From assembly GCF_030272615.1 (NCBI RefSeq), contig NC_081412.1, forward strand, positions 546,604,202 to 546,668,201: a DNA stretch of 64,000 bases, in the 5' to 3' direction. A model generated the notes under the pieces. It saw nothing but the letters and a program-made list of their open reading frames with translations, did not search any database and was not told the origin of the DNA. Position numbers and translations under genes: made by a program. Below are positions 12,055-24,012 of the stretch, in pieces. Source of the stretch: Cryptomeria japonica. Lineage: Eukaryota; Streptophyta; Pinopsida; Cupressales; Cupressaceae. The first letter of the stretch is position 1; each line of letters opens with the position of its first letter.

Positions 12055-13104
12055 CCTTAGAGGCATACCCGATCAACATGTCGTTCACCACTTCATATCC
12101 CATTGGTTCAACTTCTTCCTTTCTAGGTTCTACCGGTTCCATTATGCATTCATCTACCTTTATTGTGAAGAGATGTCATCTTCATACTTCTTCACAATAT
12201 CATCCGATATCCTCATTATTAGGTTCATTTTCCACCTGAATTCATCAAAATATTTGTTAAGGACCTCAAGATAGCCAGTTTCCACTATTTATAGACTTTC
12301 CTTGATTTGTCTTGAGACCGATAGGTCAGCAGACCATTGCACTTCACCTACTCTAGGGAAATAACCTTGAAAGTAGAAGAATAAGCCAACCAGAAGTTGT
12401 CCAAACCTAAACCTTAAAGAATTGTCCTATTTAGTGGACTTTAGGTTCAATAGAAATTGCTTCTACAAATAGGTACATAGGTCAAATGTAGTGTCTTCCT
12501 TAATCATCCAGGAGGCAACATTCACCGCAGCAGCAGGGACAAAGTTCATTATGCTGGCATAGAATATCTGGTAACCAATCACCATGCAAGCATACTTCAC
12601 CAAATCATCTTTGATGGTGTTGATGGTCATCACCCGTTGGTCACTTAGAGAACCGGTGAGCTTAGTCATTTCAGTCTTGGTGACCTTCCTTAGAGTTGGC
12701 ACCTCTCCAATGTTATAGAAATTGGTGACGACATGAATTGCCTCTAGTGTGATGTCATGTGTAAGCTCGAGGTACATCTTATCACCATGTACTCTACTAA
12801 GGATGATGCAGATATGATCTTCTGTGAACTCTTCTAGAAAATATACCGCATTATGCAGTTTCATCTTCTCAAGGACACTATACTCCGGTTTGATCTTCTT
12901 ATCATCCCCACAGAACAGACTTAGCTAGGAATGAATCATGAGGGATCCTAGGTCTTCCAATTTGTAGTCAATATACCCTGAAGCATCTTCCTCGATAATA
13001 ACTATGATGGGTATTTGGGAAGGGGCATTGTATTTCATTTTCCTTTGAATAAATTCAGCTAAATCTACATGTGCACTAGAACTGGAGTGCGATGCAGAAG
13101 CCAT
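12055..13104 (-). pseudogene. NA-1 ORF2, N-terminal part
   Basis: Start ATG at 13104 (MASASHSSS). Contains the conserved N-terminal domain: IILSRVHGDKMYLE, LTGSLSDQRVMTI, MVIGYQIFYAS, then degenerate coding to the junction with the NA-2 LTR at 12054. Several in-frame stops (for example near 12470 and 12925) show decay. It continues at 2880-4809 after about 300 bp of deleted coding. Confidence 0.6.
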
Positions 13105-13540
13105 GATAAGAAAGAAATTTGAGAAATACCTTCACAATCTGCGATTTAGGGTTTGCCAATGTTTCCCACAATACAACACTTCGGTTGCTTGATTATCACT
13201 TTAGTGTTCTTCATTGATAGATTGAAAAAGGGCACTGGATTCCTGTGCAAGATTTTTGAATTCGCTTTGAATCACTAGACGAATCGCTCTTTATCGCTCT
13301 GCTCTTGAAAATTCTTCACTCGAAAACAGATAAGTGAAAATGGCGTCAAAAATCCCTTTTAAACAAACTTTCACCTACCATAAAAATGGATCACCATTAG
13401 GGTACAAACCCTAATTTTCCTTTTACCGCTTCAAGTCTTCTGCCGATTGACAGGTAACGTATATCGGTTAAGGTCTTTACCTATATAAATTGGGGGTTCA
13501 AATATTTCACTGATTTGCTCCCCCTAAGCTTTTCTAAAGC

Positions 13541-14815
13541 TCAGTTTGTCGATTCAGAGACTTCCACATTAGGTGTAGAAACCGGTTCATCCTATGACAC
13601 TTCTTCAAGTTTCTTTTTCCAAGTTTTATTCATTCCCACTTGAATGTTTTCAACATCAATCTTCCCTTATGGACTGATCGGTATATCATCCGATAGGTTC
13701 TTTCTCATTCTACAAGTTCTGGCAGTGTGTCCTGGTTTGTTGCAATGATAGCATACCATTCCAAGTGTTCTCCATGGTCCATTATTTATACTTCCATTCT
13801 TCCTTCTGCATGTTGCAACAATGAGACCGCTACCACGATAGATCAAATAGGTTGCTCTCCAACCAGTTGTCACTTGATAACCACCTGACCGATGGTCATA
13901 GGTATTGTACCAGTTGGAATTCCGGTTCACAGAAGGTTTCAGGATAACTCCTTGAGTCCTTGGAGGGTATCTCCCAGTGTTGTGCAAAACAGACCTCCAT
14001 TCAAATGCTCTATGCCCAAACTTGTTGCATGCATAACAATTACCATTGAATCTATTGGATCTAGGCTTATTGTTTAGAAAATAAGGAAAATTGTTGTAGG
14101 CATTGCTTCTACACACATTAGAAGTATGTCCTTCTTTGAGATAATTAAAGCAAACAGGTTTAAAAATTTTCTTACCTTTATCCTTGGATGTTGGTTGCTT
14201 CTTTGATGCTTCAACTTTTGTTCCAGAGGTTTCACCTTCCTCATACTCGGAGAAACCAAGTCCAATGGTATTCTTTACCGGTTTTGTCGATTCTAGCTTT
14301 TGCTCTAGCTTAGCAGTACTCTGATTGAATTTGACAAGTATCTCCTTTGACTCAGTGAGTTCCTTGGAAATAGAAGCATTGGATTCCATCAGGGTTGTAT
14401 TCTCAAAAATAGCCATGTTTAGTTCACCTTGCATTTCTTCTTTTTCCACTTTACTCTCTTGGAGGTGAGCAGTAAGGGCACTAATTTCTTGCTTTAGCTT
14501 GGAGATCCCATGATCTTTGTCTTTTACTAGATCTTCATCTTTCCTTCGGTTCTCAAGCTCTTGACACATTCTAATAGTCAGTCCTTCCAACTCTTTTCTC
14601 AGATTGGCTTTAGATTCATTCATTTTTTCAACTTCTTCAACTAGGGCATCCATGTCTGCTTCATCAGAAGAGCTATTTTCAGTAAGTTCCATCAGTTTCT
14701 CAACATTCTCTCTTCTTTTGGCCAAAGAGGCTTTATACTTGACTTTGAGTTCATCATAGGCTCTCTTAGTCTGAGTGAGATAATGAGTAAGTTCCCTCAC
14801 ACTATATTCCCCCAT
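13541..14815 (-). pseudogene. NA-1 ORF1: coiled-coil, zinc-knuckle gag-like protein
   Basis: ATG at 14815 (MGEYSVRELTHYL), about 36 bases from the PBS. The frame happens to be open back into the LTR, but the homologous start is this ATG. Coiled coil, then NTIGLGFSEYEEGETS, then CCHC-type boxes: CFNYLKEGHTSNVC (second Cys lost to Tyr), CYACNKFGHRAFEW (last Cys lost), a further degenerate box, and CYHCNKPGHTARTC. A stop at about 13667 lies before the homologous end at 13541. Four box positions is more than the one or two usual for copia gag. Confidence 0.65.
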
Positions 14816-14850
14816 ATCTCCTTCCAAGTGGTTAGACTTATAGAAAGGTT

Positions 14851-14863
14851 GGCTCTGATACCA
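14851..14863 (-). promoter_or_regulatory. NA-1 primer binding site
   Basis: The minus strand reads TGGTATCAGAGCC two bases after the LTR end. This is the classic copia site complementary to the 3' end of initiator methionine tRNA. Confidence 0.88.
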
Positions 14864-14865
14864 AT

Positions 14866-16028
14866 TGATGAATACTAAGAGGGGGGGGGGGGGGTGAATT
14901 AGTATACCAAAAAATACTATACTCAAACTTCTAAACAGTTTAGTAGATAACCGGTGCAACATATTCACTAATAAACTAGTTAAGATAAATGCAAACCAAA
15001 TGAAAATAAAGCATTCACCCACAAAAGCACAATCACCATAACATAAGATATTTGACGTGGAAACCCAAATGGGAAAAACCACAGCGAGCAGAAACTCACA
15101 AGTAACTATATGCAGAATAGAAACCAGGCCGGTTAGGTCATACAATGTTCTTCACCAAAACAGATCCTGTTAGGAATCTGGACCTCTGTTAGGAGATAAG
15201 TCCCCTTAAAGACTACCTTGTTAGAGAATTTCAGATCCACAGTTGTGAACCACCTTGTCAGAGGATTTACAAAGGCTTTGATGGGCCTACTCGGTTAAGG
15301 GTTTCAGACTTGTCGAAGATGTGAGTAATCAACAAGTTAGTTATCCAGCTAATAGCACAGTCTGCTTAATTAGATCCTTGATAGCTCATTGTTAATGCAT
15401 TTCAGCATTACTTCAGTCTTCAATATCTCCACACTCTAACTCTTCACATAGACCTAATCTTCTCTGCAAAGATCGCACATAAGCTTATCACACTTCTCAT
15501 GCATCATACATACAGACCCTAGACATGATGTCCTTATAAAGGAATTTGATTTAATGTCAGTCCAATAGGATTAGACTACAAGTTCCTAGGTTCAATGCAT
15601 CTGGACATATTTGGTAACGCGGCACAAGATCACCACCAAAGTATCAGTTGATGATAACTCATCACACATTATAGAAATACCAGTTGGTAACTCATCACAG
15701 AGTAGTACCGGTTAGTACAATATATCGATTACTAGTTTGTCAAAAATGAAGACTGGTAGAACATAGTGTCTTGATCAAAAGTTAACTACCACTTGGGTCC
15801 TTTGTACCACTTGATCTCCTTGAACCACTTGAGCTCTTCAGTCAATCTATGATCGTAAACATCTTCTGCAAAATACTGATAGTCTAAAGACTATACTTTA
15901 CGCAATACGCAATAGTGGTTGGAACAATTACTGGTTGAGCATAACTCATACATCAATAAAGTGTGTGTCCACCATAAAGAAAGTGTGTGTCCATCAATGA
16001 AAATCAAAACATCATCAAAATGCCAACA
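14866..16028 (-). repeat. NA-1 5' LTR
   Basis: 1,163 bp, TGTTGGCATT (16028) to ATTCATCA (14866) on the minus strand; pairs with 1421-2600. Arms ATACTAA (14872-14878) and TTAGTAT (14899-14905) flank a long G-run. Confidence 0.9.
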
Positions 16029-16033
16029 CTAAT

Positions 16034-16381
16034 TTCATTTGGGGTTTGATTTTCAATTAGAATTTCATTTAATAAGTAACCTGCTTCTACTAAATCACCA
16101 ATTTCTTCATGAGAAAAAACATAGGGCTGTGAAGACATACATGTATCCAATAATTGATTAGAAGACGCACCTGAATTAAATGGTTCTATTGTGTTTCTTT
16201 CGTCAGCATTTATGGTCTCATTGATGTTCTCCTCTTCTGAAACGATTGTGGAACTTGAAGCTCCTTGTCTTGTTCTTGATCTTCTCTCTCGTTGACACAT
16301 TGCCTCCTTCTCCCTATTTGCTCCAATCTCCTCAGTTGTCAGAACCTTCCTTTGCCTCTTCCTACGTCTATTTGATCCCAT
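16034..16381 (-). pseudogene. Gene X, N-terminal part
   Basis: About 116 codons from ATG 16381 (MGSNRRRKRQRKVL). A very basic N-terminus (REKEAMCQRERRSRTRQ) is followed by an acidic Asn/Glu-rich stretch (SEEENINETINADERN). The frame runs into NA-1 at 16028. Counting one copy of the CTAAT target duplication, it is in frame with the rest of X at 1420. An alternative start at 16459 is open, but MGSNRRR begins the basic block. The basic N-terminus would suit a DNA-binding protein. Family not identified. Confidence 0.55.
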
Positions 16382-17539
16382 GGCTACACCAAAAATTGAA
16401 TTCGAATCGATCTCCTTACCAAATCGACAATAAGACAAACAAAGAGAATGATTAATCAAAACATTCTCTTTGCAGATCGTACCTGTCAGGCAATGATTGA
16501 AAAATCATTCAATCATTGGGATTTGTGCTTGTGGGCCAGATTTTGGCCCAATAGATCTTTTCAGAAATAGGCATCTGTTATTTAATGAAACAGGTGCTCG
16601 TTTTTGAAAATGGCACCCATTTCGCTTTCAACGGTACAAAGCGAAACGAGCGCCCGTTTTGTGAATTTAAAAAATGGGCCCCCGTTTGTTAAAATTAGGG
16701 GCAGGAAAGAACCCTTAGCTTTGTTCTTTACTTTGGGATAGGCTTGGTCCCATCGAGCCTATGCTTAGACTTCCAAAAAAATGACTAAGGTAAAACGACA
16801 TCAGATTTCTACCTTGGCCTAATTTTTTGAGGGCCTTTCTAATTGAATTTTTTGATGAAACGAAAAACCCATTAGAGTTTTTAGCGTCCTGATTTCAAAA
16901 ATGTAAATTTCACAGTGATAAAATTATTTTTACTATTCTTGTATTATTTATTAATCAAAATTGGAACCTAAACCTAAAATACCAAGGTTCAATAAAACTT
17001 TAATAACTTTTTTGTTTTTAGGATTTTAAAAAATATACATACAATTCTTTTCAATATTAAAAAAAAAAAATTGAAAAATATGAAATTTTAATCAAATTAT
17101 GGTGGTCGTACACCCGATGTTTTGAAAATATACTTTATTGTTAGCTAAAAATTAAAAAAAATATATATATTCAATAAAAAAATAAGAAAATATATTCTCA
17201 TCAATATTTGGTTTCTTAGGTATCATTTCCCAAAAGGATTTGCAAAAATTCATTTATTTGCATCAAAAAAGGGTGGTCATACACCTGTGTGGTATGGTCC
17301 TAAAATAGGCATTTTCAAAAACTGGTTTTTAAACATGGCTACTAAAACGGGATTTCTAGCATGTGGGTATTAAAATAAATTACATATTTGAAAATTAGAT
17401 TCCAAGCACTACATTTTCTATTACTGAAGTTTTTTGAGATTCAATATCTAAGTGCATCAAATTTTGACATCAATCGCCAGAAAATTTGAAAAATAGAGAA
17501 AACACTTCCACTTTTTGCCCAAAAGTGGGACTCAACTTC
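16382..17539. other. AT-rich flank of gene X with no gene
   Basis: No supported coding region. It holds a 9-bp inverted repeat (TTTCGCTTT 16620-16628 with AAAGCGAAA 16638-16646) amid repeated GCCCGTTTT-like words, then AT-rich DNA with a poly-A run near 17061. Element D coding appears by about 17540, so the right boundary of the X unit lies near there. This may be the 5' region of X and the terminal part of its transposon. Confidence 0.4.
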
Positions 17540-18119
17540 TTGCAGCCACCCAAAGCCTTCTTATATATATCTAAGTATAAAAAAAATTCTTGCTCATCAT
17601 CATCCAAATGTTCATAGTAATGTTGAATGTTCTTTAAAAAAACATCATTTGTTATATCATCTATTAACTCATCACAAGACATAGGTGGAATAATAGTTAC
17701 ATTACAGGTTTCAAGGAGGTTTTTCTTTTATTGGCCTTTTCTTCTGAGTAGGCTTCCTTTTAAATGGCTTACTTGCCGGTATCTTAAAGGTTACCTTCCT
17801 TGCCAGATGCTTCCTTGTCTTCTCAGTTTTCTCCTTTGGGTCTTCTACCTTCTTTCTCTGCACCCTCTTCAAAGATAGAGGAATTCCATCCTTAGTCTCA
17901 GTATCTGAATTAATTGGTACAATGAGAGCTTCACGTTGTTTCCTCTTCTTGACTTCTTTAGCTGATGAGGCTTCAATTATATTCTTAATATCTTTTGAGA
18001 CTTTTTCAACAAATTGACTTACTTTTCTCTGTTGCCTCTCTCTCGTCTTCTGATTAAATTTTGTTTTAACTTCAAGTTCTTTTTGCTTGGCAGATCCAAA
18101 TGATTTTTCAGATTCATTT
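17540..18119 (-). pseudogene. Element D ORF2, C-terminal part
   Basis: In sense order: SEKSFGSAKQKELEVKT at the junction with C, a Lys/Arg-rich linker (KKRKQREAL, FKRKPTQKKRPIKEK), then CDELIDDITNDVFLKNIQHYYEHLDDDEQEF and DIYKKAL. It matches element E ORF2 in order (VFGSAKHIECQIQSKKR; DILLDEITEEGKLKN; DMYKKFL). Similarity ends soon after DIYKKAL at about 17540. With one copy of CATTT it is in frame with 26742-27854. Confidence 0.6.
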
Positions 18120-19603
18120 TGATAACTCAATGATGAACAGTGAGTACCAAACTGGTACTGAGAGGGGGTGTGTGAATCAGTACAAAGACAAAAACTTTTC
18201 CTAAACCGGTTTGACTGCAAACAGTGAACTTGACTGGCAATCACTAACACCAGTCTAAACTAGATTACTACCGGTTAAACACAATGAGACTGTGAAAGAC
18301 ATAAACCAACAACACTTAGCTTTCCATACAACATACTCCCTCATTTCCACTTTATCCTTATGCATAAACAGATAATCTACCATCAGAAATATAATAACTT
18401 GCTAGATCAACATGATTCACCACTTGACAGAAAATAACAAAACATCACATGAAAAGGCATCACACATGACACACATATTTTTTCATGTGGAAACCCAATT
18501 GGGAAAAACTAGGGTGGGGATAAATACCCACAAGTTGTTCTTGAACTCTTGAGAAGTCCACCTTGTTAGGAACTTAGTCTGGTTAAAGACTATTACAATA
18601 GGTTCTGTTAGGAACTGATCCTGCTAGGGATCACCCAGTTAAGGGATGGCTAGAATACCAGGTTAAAGGTTAAACCCTGTTAAAAGTTACCTTGTTAGAA
18701 GATTTTATGAACTCAATGGTTTTGAGTCACCCTGTTAAAGGATTTACAAGAAGCCGGTTAAGGATACCCTATTAGGGGATTTTCCAACTATTGAAGTGGT
18801 TAGAGATCAATAGGTATTACAATGATCTGGTAACAACACTCAATGCCAATGCAGATCTGCTTTAGTTCCTTCCTTCTGCACACACACTCTGTAGGTATCA
18901 ATTCTCTTATCTGGTCTGGCAATAATCACATATCTCTGCACTTAGATACACACACAATATTTGCCAACAACCTCAACATGAAACATAACATTGGCCTTAT
19001 AGGAAACAGATAGGTCAGTGGCATAAATCCTAAACCCTAAACATTTAGGTTTAGAAATTCAGTCGATTCAATCCTGACCATTGAGAACTTTGCATTGAAT
19101 ACAACAGTCTTGAACAGATCTCATGACGTTCTCCACCGCTTCTTGGAGGCAATAACCCATCACGTGTTCTCCACCATTTGCAGAGACTTCGCACATTCCT
19201 GAGGTAGATAGGATCAATCTCCTTCATGCAATATCCTTCACGCACACAAGGCTGACATGGCAACATGATCTGATCTCTAGTACAATACTAACTCATCACA
19301 TGATGTCATCAGTTGAATCACATAGGCTTTAAACACTTCAACCGGAAACCTTGAAGCTGAGACTACCAACTGGTAGTTATACCATATTAAACCTTGATAG
19401 AAAATACTAGTTCACATTTCAACATACCGGTTCACTTGGACAAACATACCACTTCACTTTTTCACATATATCGGTTCACAACATCATACCAATTCACTTT
19501 GCCAGTTTCTTAGCTTCAATATACTGGTTCACTTTTCAACATATTGACATCAATGACAACATACAATATCATCATGTCATCATACTCTGCACATATGCCA
19601 ATA
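18120..19603 (-). repeat. Element C 3' LTR
   Basis: 1,484 bp. The sense start is TATTGGCATA (TG changed to TA at 19603) and the end is GAGTTATCA. Arms GTACTGA (18155-18161) and TCAGTAC (18177-18183) flank a G-run. It holds two telomere-like units with an inverted TTTAGG (19028-19052). Confidence 0.88.
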
Positions 19604-19621
19604 ATCTCCCCCTTTGGCATT
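19604..19621 (-). promoter_or_regulatory. Element C polypurine tract
   Basis: The minus strand reads AATGCCAAAGGGGGAGAT just before the LTR start, identical to the NA-1 tract. Confidence 0.82.
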
Positions 19622-19848
19622 GATGGAAATATACAAAGATATCTCTCTTTCTGCATCACATCTTCTCCCTAATACTATAGATATCTTCTCTACTTCACAT
19701 CTTCTCCCCCTTAGACAACAATGCCAAAGTGGAGGCACGAGCTTCCCTGTTCGACTATGTTGCTCCCCCTGAGGAGTAGCATCCTTCAACACATCAATCC
19801 TGAAAAGATATATCAATGTAAGACCAGACTAATGTGGAGCACAAACCT

Positions 19849-21480
19849 TTAGTTTACCTCTTGAAGGGGCAGCACCCCTAATTCACCTCTCAAATAGGTA
19901 AATGTAGCCTTCGATAGAGGCTTTGTGAATATGACTGCTAACTACTCCTTACTGGAAACATGTTCCAATACAACCTCTTTGTTCTGAACCTTTTCCCTCA
20001 AGAAATGATACTTGAGTTCAAAGTTCTTGGTTCTAGCACGTAAAACCAGATTCTTGGAGATGTTAATTGCACTTGTATTGTCACAAAATATGCTTATTGG
20101 TTTAGATGCAGGAACTTTGAAGCCATTCAATACATGCTTCATCCAAATAGTCTGGGTGCAGTTCATAAAAGCTGCAACATACTCCACTTCTATTGTAGAT
20201 TGAGAGATACAACTCTTCTTTTTACTCATCCATGAGACCAGTCTACCACCGAGAAAGAATGCACCACCAGTTGTGCTCTTCCGATCATCCACATTACTAG
20301 CCCAATTAGCAACTGTGAACTCTTTCAGGTTGAAATCATTATTGTATGGATACCATAATCCATAGTCAGTAGTTCCCTTTAGATATCTAAGAATCTGCTT
20401 GACTTCTACCAAGTGGGATTCTCTTGGGCTTTTCTAGAACCGAGCGATAATGCCCACTGCATGTGCAATGTATGGTCTGCTATGCACTACATAATGCAAC
20501 TTACCAATCATTGATCGATATTCCTTCTCATTTACCAATGCTGAGTCATCCTCTTTTGATAGTTTACAACCGGTTATCATTGGTGTACCAACTGGTTTGT
20601 TGTCTTCCATGCCAAATGTCTTCAACACCTCTTTGACATACTTTGACTGAGTGATAAATATTCCATCTTCCATTCACTGAATCTGCAGTCCAATGAAGAA
20701 CTTAATCTCCCCTATGAGTGACATCTCAAATTCCTTCTTCATCTCATCTGCAAAGTCATGACTCATCTTGTCATCTCCACCAAAGATTATGTCATCAACA
20801 AATACTTCACAGATCAAAATCTAATCTCCTTCTGATTTCAAGTAGATATTGATATCTTCACTTGTTCTTTCAAATCCAATATTCACAAGATGGGAGTGCA
20901 GGCGTTCATACCATGCTCTAGGTGCCTACTTTAGTCCATACAAGGCTTTATGTAGCCTACACACCATCTCACTGTCTTTTGATAGGGCAAACCCTTCGTG
21001 TTTCTCTATATACACCTCCTCTTCAAGTATTCCATTTAGGAATGCAGATTATACATCCATTTGGTATACCTTGAATCCTTTAAAAGCTGCATATGCAAGA
21101 AGCATACGAACTACTTCCAATCTTGCTACTGGAGCAAAGGTTTCTCCATAGTCTTCTCCTTCTTCTTGGGCATATCCTTTACACACCAGTCTAGCTTTGT
21201 TCCTTACCACTGTGCCATCCTCATTCAACTTATTTCTGAAAACCCATTTGGTTCCAATGACATTTTTATGCTCCGGTCTGGGTACCAAAGACCATGTACC
21301 ATTCTTTTCTATCTGGTCAAGTTCCTCTTCCATTGCCTTGATCCAATATTCATCTTTATGTGCCTCTTTGAATGATTTAGGCTCAAATTCAGAGATCATA
21401 CATGAGTTTTCTCTGACCTTTCTTCTTGTAAGAAATCTTGCATCCTTGTCTCCTATGATCTGCTTTGGATCATGATTTAG
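19849..21480 (-). pseudogene. Element C reverse transcriptase and RNase H
   Basis: Copia [22 protein letters not shown] and [14 protein letters not shown] open the domain (about 21340-21200). The catalytic box is FVDDIIFGGDD (about 20800). RNase H has STIEVEYVAA and IFCDNTSAI (about 20190 and 20090), and the ending VFTKPLS-like segment stops at 19849. Stops occur near 21045, 20920, 20820, 20670, 20430 and 19942. The expected length and order are otherwise kept. RT copies element RNA into DNA and RNase H removes the template; both are non-functional here. Confidence 0.88.
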
Positions 21481-21594
21481 TTTGACATACCTAGGTATGC
21501 TCTTAAAAGATTCCTCTTTTTTTTCTTCATCATCCTCATCTTCATCAGCATCAGCATCTATTGGTGTAGGAGCACAGTTACTAGTACTGGGCTA

Positions 21595-22960
21595 CTCTAC
21601 AATTGGTTCCCAGAAGGCTACTACTGGTTCATCTCTTACATGCTCACTGTCGGTTTCCTTAGGTTTCTCAGAGTTTTCATCAACCCTAACATTGATGCTT
21701 TCAACAATTCTCTGAGTCCTATTGTTGAAACATTTAAGAGCTTTACTCTTGGTGGAATATCCTAGGAATATTCCCTCATCACAGTTTGCATCGAACTTTC
21801 TCTTATGTTTACTCCTCTTGATATAATATTTTCTACCAAAAACTCTAAAGTAGCTTACCACTGGCGTCTTACTGGTCCAGTACTCATAAGGAGTCTTATC
21901 CTTACCATTCTTGATGAGTACCCGGTTCATTGTGTAGACTGCAGTGCTCACCGCTTCTCTCCAAACGGTGTGAGCAACCTTTCCTTGGATCAACATAGTT
22001 CTAGCCGCTTCAACCATATTCCAGTTGTTCTTTTCTGCTAGGCCATTCTGCTATGGGGTCTAGGGGGCAGACAGTTGCCTCTTGATGCCATTCTCTTCAT
22101 AGTATTTGTTGAATTCACCTGAAGTGAATTCCCCTTCTTTTTCCAGTTCTAAGGCATTTGATTCTTCTATCGCTTTCCTTTTCTACCAGTGCTCTGAAAG
22201 CTTTAAACTTTCCAAAGGCTTCAGACTTGTCCTTCAAGAATGTGACCCACATCATTCTTGAGCAATCATCTGTAAGAATCATAAAATACCTATCTCCTTG
22301 CACACTCCTAGTTTTCATAGGACCACACAAATCAGTATGCACAAGATCAAGTAGATTGTCTGTAGTGAAAGATTTACCTTTAAAGGTTGAGCAAGACATT
22401 TTCCCAAGTTGACACTCTCTGCACAAAGGATTTTTTGGTTTGCTCAGCACCGACAATCCTCTAACTGCCTTGATATTATTGGCCTTCACAATGTTATCAA
22501 AGTTAACATGGCAGAGTCTCCTATGCCATATCTATCTATGATCAAACTTAGCCATAAGACATGTACTAACATTTGCATTCAGCTGAAATAGGTTACCTTT
22601 CGTCTGCATACCAGTGGCCATTAGTTCACCATTCTTTCCTTTGATTTTGCACACTCCATTTTTGAATTCCAAAGTGAGTCCACTATCATTCAGTTGGGCA
22701 ATACTCAAAAGGTTATGTCTGAGACCTTCCACCCAATACACATTGTCAACACTGTTCTTTCCATTCAGAGAGATAGACCCTCTACCTTTGACCATACATG
22801 GTGCATTATTACCAAAACGAACCACACCACCATCATACTCTTCCAGAGATAGAAACTTGCTCTGGTCACTAGTCATATGGTGAGAATAGCCACTGTCAAT
22901 AATCCACTCATTGTAATTATCAAAGTGGGAGACAAGAGCCTTCTTGCCTAACACATCTTC
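21595..22960 (-). pseudogene. Element C protease and integrase
   Basis: Protease: WIIDSGYSHHMTSDQSKF (about 22900), with the copia DSG catalytic motif. Then comes the pre-integrase zinc domain (HRRLCHVN and CRECQLGKM, an HHCC pattern near 22500-22400) and the integrase core with HTDLCGPM and ILTDDCSRMMW. The third acidic residue would lie in the broken stretch near 22060-22110, where frames shift. The C-terminal part has YEYWTSKTPVVSYFRVFG and DEGIFLGYSTKSKALK. Stops include one near 22530 and a frameshift around 22120. Confidence 0.86.
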
Positions 22961-23099
22961 CTTGACTGCAACAAATATAATATCTTCATTCTCTTCATCT
23001 TTTGATTCCTCATCAGTGACACCTTCATCAACTGCTACAAAATAGTTTCTCTGGTTTCCTCCTTTGAACTTCTTGAACTTTTCTGGTTTGTCCTTGCTA

Positions 23100-23942
23100 T
23101 TACCATTAGGATAGTTTACAGTAATGTGTCCTATTCAGTTACAAGAAAAGCATTTCAAAGGGAGCTTACCTTTGTATTTACCGGTTCCCTTAGGAAGTCT
23201 CTTGGCAATAAGAGCTTCAAATTCCATTAGGATCTCCTCATTATCCATTTCTCTGCTCTATCTTGGCTCACCACTAGTGCTTGCTTCTTTTCCTTTTCTA
23301 GATGGTGCAACTGATGCTCTAAAGGTTGATTCAGTCTTCTGAATACTCCCATCAAAACTATTTAGCTCATAGGCTATCAACTTTGCAATGATGGAGTCTA
23401 GGGATACCTTAGTCTTGTTTATTGACCTCAACTCCTTAATAGCAACAACCCTTATTGCATAGACTGGTAATAAGGACCTCAAGACTTTTCTAACAATAGT
23501 GGAATCATTAATTTTGCCTCTGACACTCTTGATGTCTCCAACACCAGTTTTGATTCTTATTCCATATTGTTGAATGGTCTCTCCTTCAACCATCCGCATG
23601 TCTTCAAACTTTCCCCTAAGGCTTTCTTCCTTAGCTTGTTTCACATGCTCATCACCACCCTAGATATTCTCAAGAGTATCCCATACTTATTTGGGATTCT
23701 CTTTATCTTAGACATCAATAAACTCAATGTCGGATAAACTTTTAATTAGGGCTTCCATGACTTGCCCATTCTCCTGGATCTCTCACTTTTGATCATCGGT
23801 GAGAGTATTGGTAGGAATAACATAAGCATTCTCAACATAGCTCCAATGTTGAGCACCCATGCTTCTGATGTATATCTTCATTCTATCCTTCCATATTTTA
23901 AAGTTATCTCTGTTGAACTTTCGACCTTCCCTCTTCATCATT
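23100..23942 (-). pseudogene. Element C gag
   Basis: Starts at ATG pair 23942 with an MKREGRKFNRDNFKIWKDRM-like N-terminus, the usual copia gag (UBN2-type) opening. It continues through GKFEDMRMVEGETIQQYG and LRSLLPVYAIRVVAIKELR to a zinc knuckle near 23140 in which a stop replaces one residue and the final Cys is Tyr. In-frame stops lie near 23780, 23720 and 23660. Gag would form the particle shell and bind element RNA. Confidence 0.8.
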
Positions 23943-24012
23943 AAAATAGGATCTTTTCCTTAAGTGGTTAAGCTTACAACATAGAGGACCTAGAGGACGC
24001 TCTGATCCCAAT

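Larger units (their letters stand above)
1421..16028 (-). mobile_element. NA-1: non-autonomous copia-like LTR element, holding nested NA-2
   Basis: A complete insertion on the minus strand. Both ends are LTRs of one subfamily (1421-2600 and 14866-16028) and the 5-bp target duplication CTAAT flanks it at 1416-1420 and 16029-16033. Order in the sense direction: 5' LTR, PBS (14851-14863), ORF1 (13541-14815), about 440 bp of spacer, ORF2 (13104 downward), PPT (2601-2618), 3' LTR. No protease, integrase, reverse transcriptase or RNase H is visible. Without the nested element the internal region is about 5.0 kb, close to the 5.35-5.38 kb of NA-2 and NA-3, once about 300 bp deleted at the nested junction is allowed for. 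The insertion splits gene X. Confidence 0.9.

Noticed and set aside
14851-14863. Possible tRNA gene trace
   Set aside because: Only the tRNA-complementary primer site is present; no tRNA fold or body.
13667-15145. A 492-codon frame running from the NA-1 5' LTR into ORF1
   Set aside because: The LTR part is open by chance; the start shared with NA-2 and NA-3 is ATG 14815.
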